From contig QZKI01000065.1 in the NCBI GenBank assembly GCA_003598055.1, positions 1 through 64,000 of the forward strand: a stretch of 64,000 bases of DNA, read 5' to 3'. The notes under the pieces were generated by a model, which was not told where the DNA came from, ran no database searches, and was given only the letters and a program-made list of their open reading frames with translations. Below are positions 16,707 through 24,745 of this stretch, piece by piece. The first letter of the stretch is position 1; the number at the start of each line of letters is the position of its first letter. This DNA comes from Candidatus Abyssobacteria bacterium SURF_17 (lineage in GTDB: Bacteria > Abyssobacteria > SURF-5). The translations under genes and the position numbers were made by a program.

Positions 16707-18305
16707 ATGCGCAGAAGAGTGATATCCGTTTTCTGCCTCGCGTTGTTTCTGTTTGCAGCCTGTTCGGAGCGCGGGCAGAACAATGCAAGGGCGGAAGCGC
16801 AAGGTCTGCCCGGCGGGGGCAGTGATGAATTTCCCTCGGTGCTGAGCCCCTGCGTTGCAGGCTCGTTTTATCCTGCGGATGAGAACACACTCAAAGCTGA
16901 TATTGCGCGTTATTTGGAATCAGCCGAGCAGGCAAGCGTAGACGGCGACGTTATTGCTGTTATTGTACCTCACGCCGGATATGTCTATTCCGCTCCCGTC
17001 GCTGCGTACGCCTATAAGGCGATTGCGCACCAGGCCGAAACGGCAAAGCAAGAGTCGCTCAGGAAGTGGGACGCGGTCGTCGTTCTCGCGTTCAGCCACC
17101 GGAGTGCGTATCCCGGCGTATCCGTCTACTATCGGGGAGCGATAGAAACCCCGCTCGGCAAGGTTGTTGTGAACGAGGATGTCGCACGATTATTCATGAA
17201 AGACGACCCCCGCTTTTCTTTTTCACAGGACGCTTTCGCGGGAGAACATTCCGCAGAAGTGCAGATTCCCTTCATTCAGACCATTCTTCCCAACGTACCC
17301 GTCGTCCCGGTCGTCTTCGGCCGCCAGACGCCCGCGAATATCGAAGCTGTGGCAAACGCTCTTGGCCGAGTTGCGCGTGAGAAACGTATACTCGTGGTGG
17401 CGACAACGGACCTCTCGCATTATAAGCCATATGGAGTGGCCGTGGCGCTCGACCGACAAACGGTGGAGAGAATGGTGAAGGGTGATCCAAGGCGGATGGC
17501 AGAATACCTGAGCGCGCGCTACGACAGCATGTGCGGTCCCGGTCCGGTGCTTGCAGTCATGTCATATGCAGAGGCGCAAGGCGCTGTTCCGCTGCTGCTC
17601 AAGTATGCCAACTCTGGCGACACCGCCGGCAGCAAGGATGCGGTGGTGGGATATGCGGCGCTTGCTTTCGTGAAGAAGAATGCCGCCCAATCGCAGGCGC
17701 AGGCCGCGGAGCAAGTCTCTCCTGGCGAGCAAGAGAACCCCCTCTCCGAGTCCGAATTCCTTACGGCTCACGATAAGGAAGTTCTGCTCCGGCTTGCGCG
17801 TCGTTCGCTCGAGACGTTTGTTCGTGACGGCCATCTCCTTTCGGTTGACCCTCCCCAAAGCGAAAGACTAAGAGAGAATGGCGCTGCTTTCGTAACGCTC
17901 CGGAAGCACGGGCAGCTTCGAGGATGCATCGGACGAATGGATGCGATAGCGCCTCTTTACCAGACCGTCATTGAGATGACGGTGGCGGCTGCATCTCAAG
18001 ACCACCGCTTCCTGCCGGTCGAGCCAGATGAGTTGAAGGATATTGGAATCGAAATTTCCGTCAACACACCTCTCGTGCGCGTTTCCAGTCCCGACGAGAT
18101 CATTCTGGGAAAACACGGAGTTGTGGTTGCGAGAGGACTGCATCAGGGAGTGTTCCTCCCGCAAGTTGCGACTGAGACAGGCTGGAGCAAAGAAGAGTTC
18201 TTGACAAATTTGTGCGTGCACAAGGCAGGGTTGCCATCCGACGCCTACAAGAAGGACGCGGACCTCTACGTGTTTAGCTCGGTTATCTTTCACGAAGAAC
18301 GCTAG
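16707..18305 (+). CDS. MEMO-AMMECR1 fusion (AmmeMemoRadiSam B and A), predicted lipoprotein
   Basis: A 532-residue fusion. The N-terminus looks like a lipoprotein signal: a hydrophobic stretch ending LFLFAAC with Cys near residue 19. The MEMO-like domain (about 45-325) has the PHAGYVYSAP, FSHRSAYP and EHSAEVQIPF motifs. The AMMECR1 domain (about 350-530) has LRGCIGRMDAI and ASQDHRF. The two domains occur as A and B parts of the system named for its third partner, a radical SAM protein, which is not in this window. Cell-surface location would be unusual for this fold pair. It follows AGGGAGG directly after the nuclease gene. Confidence 0.87.
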   Translation: MRRRVISVFCLALFLFAACSERGQNNARAEAQGLPGGGSDEFPSVLSPCVAGSFYPADENTLKADIARYLESAEQASVDGDVIAVIVPHAGYVYSAPVAAYAYKAIAHQAETAKQESLRKWDAVVVLAFSHRSAYPGVSVYYRGAIETPLGKVVVNEDVARLFMKDDPRFSFSQDAFAGEHSAEVQIPFIQTILPNVPVVPVVFGRQTPANIEAVANALGRVAREKRILVVATTDLSHYKPYGVAVALDRQTVERMVKGDPRRMAEYLSARYDSMCGPGPVLAVMSYAEAQGAVPLLLKYANSGDTAGSKDAVVGYAALAFVKKNAAQSQAQAAEQVSPGEQENPLSESEFLTAHDKEVLLRLARRSLETFVRDGHLLSVDPPQSERLRENGAAFVTLRKHGQLRGCIGRMDAIAPLYQTVIEMTVAAASQDHRFLPVEPDELKDIGIEISVNTPLVRVSSPDEIILGKHGVVVARGLHQGVFLPQVATETGWSKEEFLTNLCVHKAGLPSDAYKKDADLYVFSSVIFHEER

Positions 18306-18364
18306 CATCTTCGATGCCAAGTCGGTGCTGTTCAGAGATTTTTCTCGCGCGTGAGATTTTTTTC

Positions 18365-18392
18365 TTGACAAAAAAAGAACACGTGATATCAT
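18365..18392 (+). promoter_or_regulatory. promoter of the response regulator gene
   Basis: TTGACA and TATCAT are 16 bases apart. The T-rich stretch just before may also end the upstream operon, but its stem is weak. Confidence 0.5.
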
Positions 18393-18443
18393 AGTGCGTG
18401 AACGTCACCCAAGCGATTACATTCCACCGGCGCGGGAATTCCC

Positions 18444-18872
18444 ATGAAGGCGACTTCGAAGAAGCGCTGCCGCTCCTCTCAAAAACGATCTCCAAAGAAC
18501 CCGAGAATCCTCGTGGTCGATAGCGATACCGTGATGGCCGAGCTGATGCGGAGTTATCTCGGAGACGAAAAGGGATACGAGGTTCTCATAGCTGAGACCG
18601 GCGCGAGCGGAATACGAGCGGCCCTCGAACAGTTACCTGACCTGATTCTTGTGGATTTCCGTTTGGCAGATATGAGCGGGCTGGAGATGCATGACAGGTT
18701 GCGGCAGAATCCGGCCACAAAAGAGATTCCCGTGATATATGTTTCCTCGTTCCTGACGCTGCGCACGATTGAGAAGGCGACCGACAAAGGCGCACGAGGA
18801 TTTATTAGTAAACCCTTCACGCTTTCGGAAATCTACACGAAAGTCGCCACGATCCTGAGCTCCTCCATTTGA
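18444..18872 (+). CDS. single-domain response regulator (CheY-like receiver)
   Basis: A 142-residue receiver with a short basic N-terminal tail. The phospho-acceptor Asp is in DLILVDFRLAD, the switch Ser region is VIYVSS, and the conserved Lys is in FISKPF. No output domain follows, so it would act by protein contact. No cognate kinase is adjacent. It converges on the leftward Fe-S subunit gene. Confidence 0.9.
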   Translation: MKATSKKRCRSSQKRSPKNPRILVVDSDTVMAELMRSYLGDEKGYEVLIAETGASGIRAALEQLPDLILVDFRLADMSGLEMHDRLRQNPATKEIPVIYVSSFLTLRTIEKATDKGARGFISKPFTLSEIYTKVATILSSSI

Positions 18873-18881
18873 TTGTCTTAA

Positions 18882-19541
18882 TCAAGCCTTGCCCTCACCG
18901 AGGAGAGTTCCTATCGCATCCCTTCGAATGGCAATCCCTTTGACACAAGTGCACTGAGAACACGACGAACAGCGTTCAATCCCCAATGACCTCGCCTGAG
19001 CGCGTCGGTCTTCTCCATCTCGCGGGTCAAGGTGAAGTTGCGCAAGCCTCACAAAGACGTATGGGCCGCCGAATTCGCGCTTCTTCCAGTCAAACTGAGG
19101 ACAACTCGAAACACAGCCGTAGCACTCGAGGCATCCTATTAGGCGTTCGTACGATTCCGGAACTTTGAGCGCGCCGAGCGGGCGTTCGCCCGAAGACTTG
19201 ACATAGAGACGCAGCTCGGATATGCGTTCATCGAGAGGGGCCCGGTCAACAATGATGTCTCTTATTGGCCGAAGGTGCTTCAGGGGCGAGATTGTCATTC
19301 CTTCGCGCGCCGGCGTGAGACACGCGAGACGCGGCCTGCCGTTGACATCAACTGCGCACTCGCCGCATTTGGTTGCGCGACACCCATACCGGAAGGCAAG
19401 TGTCGTGTCATAGGTTTCAGAAATATACAGGAGAACCTGGAGTACGGTGATACCGTCTTTGAGAGGGACGAAATAGCTCGCCGGAACACATACTCCCAGT
19501 GCAGGGTCGTACCGTTCGACGATAATGTTCGGTTCTTCCAT
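18882..19541 (-). CDS. succinate dehydrogenase/fumarate reductase-type iron-sulfur subunit
   Basis: A 219-residue SdhB/FrdB-like protein. A plant-ferredoxin-type [2Fe-2S] site is at YGCRATKCGECAVDVNG plus a later Cys; the second domain has GCLECYGCVSSCP and RCSSCSQCTC for further clusters. The last group departs from the usual CxxCxxCxxxCP spacing. It overlaps the flavoprotein gene by TGATG, so translation is coupled. No membrane-anchor subunit follows, pointing to a soluble complex or an anchor elsewhere. Confidence 0.85.
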   Translation of the reverse strand: MEEPNIIVERYDPALGVCVPASYFVPLKDGITVLQVLLYISETYDTTLAFRYGCRATKCGECAVDVNGRPRLACLTPAREGMTISPLKHLRPIRDIIVDRAPLDERISELRLYVKSSGERPLGALKVPESYERLIGCLECYGCVSSCPQFDWKKREFGGPYVFVRLAQLHLDPRDGEDRRAQARSLGIERCSSCSQCTCVKGIAIRRDAIGTLLGEGKA

Positions 19542-21364
19542 CAGGAGTCATCCCCGAGGTTCAAGCGCGCATCGAGAATCTTTGACTGCGCTTTTCGTGG
19601 CAGTATGTTAAGGATAAGAAACTGGATGCGTTCCCGAAGCGGATTCGCGCCACCTTTTGAACCAAGATGGATTCTTGATAACGGAACATCCTCTGCTCGC
19701 AACGCAAGTGTGTCATCGTGCATTCCAACAACGATATTCTTCAGCCATGCCTTGTCGTCTCGACGAGTGTAGTCAAGCCGAACATGTCCGCCACGACTTT
19801 CCTTTCGCATGAGAGCGCTCCGGACAATGACTTCTCCCGCTAGGAGCATCGCATCGAGCTCGATGGCGTCGAGCCAGTCGGGGTTGCATTCGCGCCGTCC
19901 GGATATGCACACGTCGGACTGCATCTCGCGGATTCTTTGGATTTCTTCGAGTGCATGGGTGAGGCGCCCCTCGTCGCGAATCGGGCCGACGTTCTCCCAG
20001 AGTATGCGCTGGAGCCTTCGCACAAGAAAGATGGGCTTGTGGCTTCCCGATTTCCCCGGAAGAGAATTTGTGTGTGCTGAAGTCTCTTTGGCTGTCGAGA
20101 TGTCGACAGATATATCTCCTGTGCGGGACGCTGCCTCGGCTGCAAGATTGCCGGCAAGGCTCCCAAAGACAAACAGTTCAGCAAGCGAGGTGGAACCGAT
20201 GCGGTTGCCTCCGTGCAGGCCTCCCTGCACTTCGCCGATGGCAAAAAGATTCTTCACTCCCCAGACGCGACAATCAGGCGTGACTTTGATTCCACCCATT
20301 TGATAATGCGCAGTTGGAAAGACATCCCATGGTGTGCGACCTTTCGCTGCATCTTCACCGTAAGCCCGCCTGACCGCATCGATCATTGACGGGAATGTCC
20401 GTTTGAGAAACTCAAACATCTTCGTTCCAAGCACCTTCTTGAGATTCGGAGTCAGGTCAAGTACCATCCCGCCATGTTGAGTGGCAATACCATGCTCCTT
20501 CGCGAGTGACATCGCTGCCGACACTTGCGCGCGTGTTTTCATTCGCACGCGGGTGAGAATCTGCCTGCCTTTCGCGTCGAGCAGCCTGCCATAAGGCCCG
20601 GCAATCGCGGGTTCGCCGCAGACGATGCCAACCATAGGCTCCGGGTGCGTCAGCGCGAACGGAATGAACTGCTGCTGCTCCATGTCAACGAGCTCGGCCC
20701 CGGCTCTCAGGGCCAGAACATAGCCGTCGCCCGTCATGGCTCGTGAATTACTCGTGTGGGGATAATAAAGCCAGCCAAGGCCACCGGTGGCCAATATGGT
20801 TTGTTTCGCGCGGATCATGACCATCTCGCCGGTGAGCCAGCGCAGGGCGATGGCGCCGGCGACGTTCGCGCCGTCACCGATGAGTCGCACGGCGATGGTC
20901 TCGTCGAGGACTTGAACGCCAACCCGAGAAGCTGCCCCCCTGAGCGCCGTGCCTATGGGAACGCCCTCGGAATAGATGGTAAGCGTTCTGGGGAAGCCGT
21001 GCCCGGCGAGGGGAACAGGGAGGGGGGCGAGCGTGCCGGAGCGTTTTCGAGAAAAGATGACTCCGAATTGTTCCATCAACTCGGCTGCATGCGGAGCGCG
21101 CTCGCAGAATGTTTCAACCAGCGCCTGGTTGTTCAGGAATTCTCCCGCAACAACCATGTCGCGCATGAGCGCCTCCGGAGAATCCTCCGGTGAGATGTTC
21201 GGCAGGAGTACAAGACCCCCGGCAATCCGCGTGTTCCCGCTGCCATAGGGGCGCTTCGACAGGACAATGACGCGCGCGCCTCTCTCGGCAGCCGTGACTG
21301 CGGCAACGATGCCGCCTCCTCCGGCTCCGATGCAGAGGACATCGCACTCGAGCTGCGTAAGCAT
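19541..21364 (-). CDS. succinate dehydrogenase/fumarate reductase-type flavoprotein subunit
   Basis: A 607-residue FAD enzyme with an N-terminal dinucleotide-binding motif (CIGAGGGGIVAAV) and a FAD-binding-2 domain. The site HYQMGGIKV and the late GGLHGGNRIGSTSLAE are as in the fumarate reductase family. The histidine that binds FAD covalently in membrane Sdh/Frd is absent: the region reads GSGNTRIAGG. This favours soluble types, such as thiol:fumarate reductase or related oxidoreductases. Reaction direction and partner are unknown. Eight bases separate it from hypA. Confidence 0.85.
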   Translation of the reverse strand: MLTQLECDVLCIGAGGGGIVAAVTAAERGARVIVLSKRPYGSGNTRIAGGLVLLPNISPEDSPEALMRDMVVAGEFLNNQALVETFCERAPHAAELMEQFGVIFSRKRSGTLAPLPVPLAGHGFPRTLTIYSEGVPIGTALRGAASRVGVQVLDETIAVRLIGDGANVAGAIALRWLTGEMVMIRAKQTILATGGLGWLYYPHTSNSRAMTGDGYVLALRAGAELVDMEQQQFIPFALTHPEPMVGIVCGEPAIAGPYGRLLDAKGRQILTRVRMKTRAQVSAAMSLAKEHGIATQHGGMVLDLTPNLKKVLGTKMFEFLKRTFPSMIDAVRRAYGEDAAKGRTPWDVFPTAHYQMGGIKVTPDCRVWGVKNLFAIGEVQGGLHGGNRIGSTSLAELFVFGSLAGNLAAEAASRTGDISVDISTAKETSAHTNSLPGKSGSHKPIFLVRRLQRILWENVGPIRDEGRLTHALEEIQRIREMQSDVCISGRRECNPDWLDAIELDAMLLAGEVIVRSALMRKESRGGHVRLDYTRRDDKAWLKNIVVGMHDDTLALRAEDVPLSRIHLGSKGGANPLRERIQFLILNILPRKAQSKILDARLNLGDDS

Positions 21365-21371
21365 GGGCGCG

Positions 21372-21713
21372 CTACTCTATTTCAATCTCCTTCACGGCAA
21401 GCTCCATCCCCTCGACGACGTCAACATCCTTTGACTGACATTTGGGACAGAGGAATTTATAGTCTTGCACCATGAAGGTGTGCTCACATGGCTTGCATTG
21501 GGCCTTAATCGGAACCTGCTCGACCTCGAGGACAGCGCCTTCGGCCGCGGTATCCTTTGTGATGAATTCGAAGAAGAACGCCAGTTGCTCGCGGACAATG
21601 CCTCGGAGCTGGCCCGCGCGTATGCGCACAACCTTTACCTTTTGCGCGCCGTTCTTTTGAGCTTCTGTGAGGACAATTTTCAAAATGCTTTGCGCTATCG
21701 ACATTTCGTGCAT
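21372..21713 (-). CDS. hypA: hydrogenase maturation nickel metallochaperone HypA
   Basis: A 113-residue HypA. MHEMSI supplies the N-terminal nickel-binding His2; the zinc site is QCKPCEHTF and LCPKCQS (two CxxC). It hands nickel to hydrogenase or another nickel enzyme. It lies in the same series as hypB with an Fe-S protein between, but no hydrogenase gene is in the window. Confidence 0.93.
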   Translation of the reverse strand: MHEMSIAQSILKIVLTEAQKNGAQKVKVVRIRAGQLRGIVREQLAFFFEFITKDTAAEGAVLEVEQVPIKAQCKPCEHTFMVQDYKFLCPKCQSKDVDVVEGMELAVKEIEIE

Positions 21714-21734
21714 GGGTCGCGGTCTCTTTTCTTC

Positions 21735-22802
21735 CTACAGCTTTCCTTTTTCCTGCATGATCGCGCCCATCAGTTCCCGGAAGTTCCGTTTCGGCTCAAG
21801 AATCTCTTCGCGCCTCCTCATTTTCAAGGATTCGGTCGGACACACCATATTGCAGAGTCCGCACCCGAGACATTTGTCAGGGTCGACCTCGGCTACCTCA
21901 TTAACAGTAAGAGCGCCGAAGTGGCAGCGGTCAACGCATGCCCCGCACGCAGAGCAGGTATCGGCATCGATCTCCAGAACGAAATGCGATGTGGCCACGG
22001 AATGCGGCTTATGCAGCCTCGTGATACCTCCAAGGATGCCACAGCAGCAGCCGCAGCAGTTACAGATGAAATTGATGTGCTTCTGGGTGTTGTCGGAAAG
22101 ATGCACGAGGCCCGCTTCCTCCGACACGGCGAGGACTTTGTGTGCTTCTTCCTTCGTTATCTTACGGCCGAAACCGCGCTCGACGACGTAGCGCGCGAAC
22201 GGGCCGAACTGAAGGCACACATCCTTCGGCCTGCCGCAGGATTTGCCAAGCAGTTCTTGCTCATGACGACAGTAGCACACCGAGAGTGCAAGGTAATCCG
22301 CCTCGTCGATGAATTTGGACACGCGTTCGTAGGGGAAGACCTCGACACCGCTCGGTATCTCTTTTTCCATGACGACGATGCGAGCCATCTGTGTCCTGGA
22401 CGCAAAGAGGTCTTCTGCCCAGCCGCTATGCCACATCTTATCAAAGAGTTCAGCCAGGCGCTTTGTCTTCGGGTTCACTTCGCCCTTCATGAATTGGAGC
22501 TCGAAAATACCGGGGACAAGCGGAAAGAGACTGTACAGGTCTGTGCTCTCCTGTTTCCGGTGGTAAACGAGCCCCTTGTTGGCCATTGATTCCAGAAGCG
22601 GCTTGACTTCCGTTTCCTTCCGGCCGAGCGAATCGCAGATGGTAGCCAGTGGCGTCGGGAATATCGGCAGTTCGGCGCCCAGTTTCGCCTCGTCTTCCGT
22701 GAAGAGGGATTTCAACAGCTCAACGAACTGCTCGGTCTTTGGCGCCCCCGAGGGAAATTGGTTCAGCTTGTCAATCAGTTGTTGATACATATCCTGAGTC
22801 AC
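21735..22802 (-). CDS. 4Fe-4S protein with winged-helix-like N-terminus
   Basis: A 355-residue protein. Residues 30-130 look like a winged helix (SLGRKETEVKPLLESMANKG). Then comes a Cys-rich middle (SVCYCRHEQELLGKSC), a remarkable FICNCCGCCCGIL cluster and a C-terminal 2x[4Fe-4S] ferredoxin (CSACGACVDRCH and CLGCGLCNMVCP). It could sense redox state or carry electrons. It is sandwiched between hypB and hypA. I know similar proteins from anaerobes but no proven role. Confidence 0.8.
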   Translation of the reverse strand: MTQDMYQQLIDKLNQFPSGAPKTEQFVELLKSLFTEDEAKLGAELPIFPTPLATICDSLGRKETEVKPLLESMANKGLVYHRKQESTDLYSLFPLVPGIFELQFMKGEVNPKTKRLAELFDKMWHSGWAEDLFASRTQMARIVVMEKEIPSGVEVFPYERVSKFIDEADYLALSVCYCRHEQELLGKSCGRPKDVCLQFGPFARYVVERGFGRKITKEEAHKVLAVSEEAGLVHLSDNTQKHINFICNCCGCCCGILGGITRLHKPHSVATSHFVLEIDADTCSACGACVDRCHFGALTVNEVAEVDPDKCLGCGLCNMVCPTESLKMRRREEILEPKRNFRELMGAIMQEKGKL

Positions 22803-22829
22803 GATTGCCTCCCTTAGAAAAGACCTTCA

Positions 22830-23516
22830 TCACTTCTTTTTCGTCTTTTTCTGAAGCCTTTTCCGTTTTTTCTCAAGTTCAGTGGTCATCCATTTCAGCC
22901 AGTTATTCAGCCCTTCTCCCGTCGTGCAGGAGAGGGGGAATATTGCGAGCTTCGGATTGATGCTGTGAGCGTTTTTCCTTGCTTCGTCCATGCTGAAATT
23001 CGTGTATGCCAGCAGATCAATCTTGTTGATGAGCATTGCGGATGATTCCCGAAACATAAGCGGATATTTTAGCGGTTTCTCATCACCCTCGGTCACGCTC
23101 AGCATCATTACCTTGTGGTCTTCTCCTATCTTGAACTCGGCCGGACAAACGAGGTTGCCCACGTTCTCGATGAAGAGAATATCGACCGCGGAGCAATCCA
23201 GGTTGGAAAGCGCACTTCTGGTCATGTTCGCGTCAAGGTGGCAGGCGCTGCCGGTGTTGATTTGAACGATAGGGATATCGAATTTTCTCAACCGGTCGGA
23301 ATCGCGAGTAGTTGCGATATCGCCTTCCACCACGCCCACGTGTATCCCGAGTGGTTCTAACTTTTCGATAGTGCGCTCGAGGAGAGTGGTTTTGCCTGCT
23401 CCGGGTGAGCTCATGAGGTTGATTGCAAGCACCTTGTGCGAAGCCAACTCCTCACGAATTTCCTCGGCGATCGCATCGTTGGCTTTAAGGATGTTGTCGA
23501 GTACCGTTATCTTCAT
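22830..23516 (-). CDS. hypB: hydrogenase maturation GTPase HypB
   Basis: A 228-residue SIMIBI GTPase for nickel insertion. P-loop NLMSSPGAGKTTLLERT, the SACHLDANM metal-site segment and NKIDLL guanine motif are present. A short Lys-rich C-terminal tail is added. No N-terminal His-rich store. It works with HypA for [NiFe] hydrogenase or other nickel enzymes. Confidence 0.93.
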   Translation of the reverse strand: MKITVLDNILKANDAIAEEIREELASHKVLAINLMSSPGAGKTTLLERTIEKLEPLGIHVGVVEGDIATTRDSDRLRKFDIPIVQINTGSACHLDANMTRSALSNLDCSAVDILFIENVGNLVCPAEFKIGEDHKVMMLSVTEGDEKPLKYPLMFRESSAMLINKIDLLAYTNFSMDEARKNAHSINPKLAIFPLSCTTGEGLNNWLKWMTTELEKKRKRLQKKTKKK

Positions 23517-23539
23517 TGTTGTCAGCTCCCATGCCTCCC

Positions 23540-24694
23540 TTACGTAAATGCTCCAATGCCTGTTGCATATCTGCCGATGATGAGCTTTAATATCTGCGAG
23601 GTGCCTTCATAGAGGCTTGCAACGCGCGCGTCGCGCATGTATCGCTCGACCGGATATTCATTCGAGTAACCGTAGCCTCCAAATACCTGAATTGCCCGGT
23701 TGCTGCAGCGCAGCGCGGCTTCCGATGCATACAGCTTCGCGAGTGCGGTCTCGCGGGTATTCCGGACACCCTTGTTTTTCAGGTGGCCCGCCTGGAACAC
23801 AAGAAGGCGAGCGGCCTCGGTGTCCAGCACCATGTCGGCAATCAATTCCTGCACGAGTTGAAAGCCGGCAATCGGGCGGCCGAACGCCGTTCTCTCCTGC
23901 GCATACTTGGCGCTCGCATCAACGGAACCCTGACAGATTCCCACACACCCCGCGGCCACGCTGTAGCGGCCGTTATCGAGCCCGCTCATGGCGACTTTGA
24001 ACCCATCGCCAACGTTTCCGAGCAGGGCGTTGTCGCCGACCTTCACGTCTTCCAGTGTCAACGAGGAGGTGTCGGAAGATTTTAGACCGAGCTTGCCTTT
24101 GATGGGCTGGGCCGAGAAACCCGGTGTGTCGGTATCGACGAGAAATGCGGCAATACCCTTGTGCTTGAGTTTCTTATCGGTTTGCGCAAAGATAATTGCG
24201 AGCTTTGCGACGCTTCCATTGGATATCCACATTTTGTTGCCGTTGAGTATCCATGAAGAGCCGCCTTTTTTGGCCGACGTGGAAAGATTGGCGGCATCGC
24301 TGCCGGCATCCGGCTCGGTGAGTCCGAAGCAGCCGATAATTTCTCCGGAGCAAAGCTTCGGCAGATACTTCATCTTTTGCTCTTCGGTTCCCCACGTGAG
24401 GATGGTCAGAGCGACAAGCGATGTCGTCACCGAGAGAACGGTTCGGACGGACGAGCAAGCACGTCCTATCTCCTCCGTCACGAGCGCGTACGAGATGTAA
24501 TCCATACCGGCGCCTCCGTATCGCTCCGGTATTGGCGCGCCGAGAAATCCGAGCGAAGCCATGTTCTTGACGATCTCGGCCGGAAACTTCTCTTGCTCGT
24601 CGTTCTCGCGTGCGACGGGGATTATTTCCTTTTCCGCAAACTCTCGCGCTGTCTGGCGCGCGGCCCGTTGCTCGTCAGTCAGCTCCATGTCCAT
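23540..24694 (-). CDS. acyl-CoA dehydrogenase
   Basis: A 384-residue acyl-CoA dehydrogenase, typical length. The FAD/acyl signature CFGLTEPDAGSDAAN and the C-terminal catalytic-Glu context ASLYEGTSQILKLIIGR are clear. It oxidises acyl-CoA to enoyl-CoA with electron transfer to ETF; chain-length preference unknown. Neither etfAB nor other beta-oxidation genes are adjacent, so the link to neighbouring hyp genes is likely only positional. Confidence 0.93.
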   Translation of the reverse strand: MDMELTDEQRAARQTAREFAEKEIIPVARENDEQEKFPAEIVKNMASLGFLGAPIPERYGGAGMDYISYALVTEEIGRACSSVRTVLSVTTSLVALTILTWGTEEQKMKYLPKLCSGEIIGCFGLTEPDAGSDAANLSTSAKKGGSSWILNGNKMWISNGSVAKLAIIFAQTDKKLKHKGIAAFLVDTDTPGFSAQPIKGKLGLKSSDTSSLTLEDVKVGDNALLGNVGDGFKVAMSGLDNGRYSVAAGCVGICQGSVDASAKYAQERTAFGRPIAGFQLVQELIADMVLDTEAARLLVFQAGHLKNKGVRNTRETALAKLYASEAALRCSNRAIQVFGGYGYSNEYPVERYMRDARVASLYEGTSQILKLIIGRYATGIGAFT

Positions 24695-24745
24695 GGAGTA
24701 TTCCTTTCCATGCGCGATGTCCTGCGTCCTGTGAGAGACGCGAAT

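Noticed and set aside
18869-18885. Small palindrome TTGATT-GTCTT-AATCAA between convergent genes as a terminator
   Set aside because: AT-rich, six pairs and no T-run; too weak to call.
21465-22589. Rightward frame of 374 codons
   Set aside because: Antisense to HypA and the Fe-S protein, both well supported.
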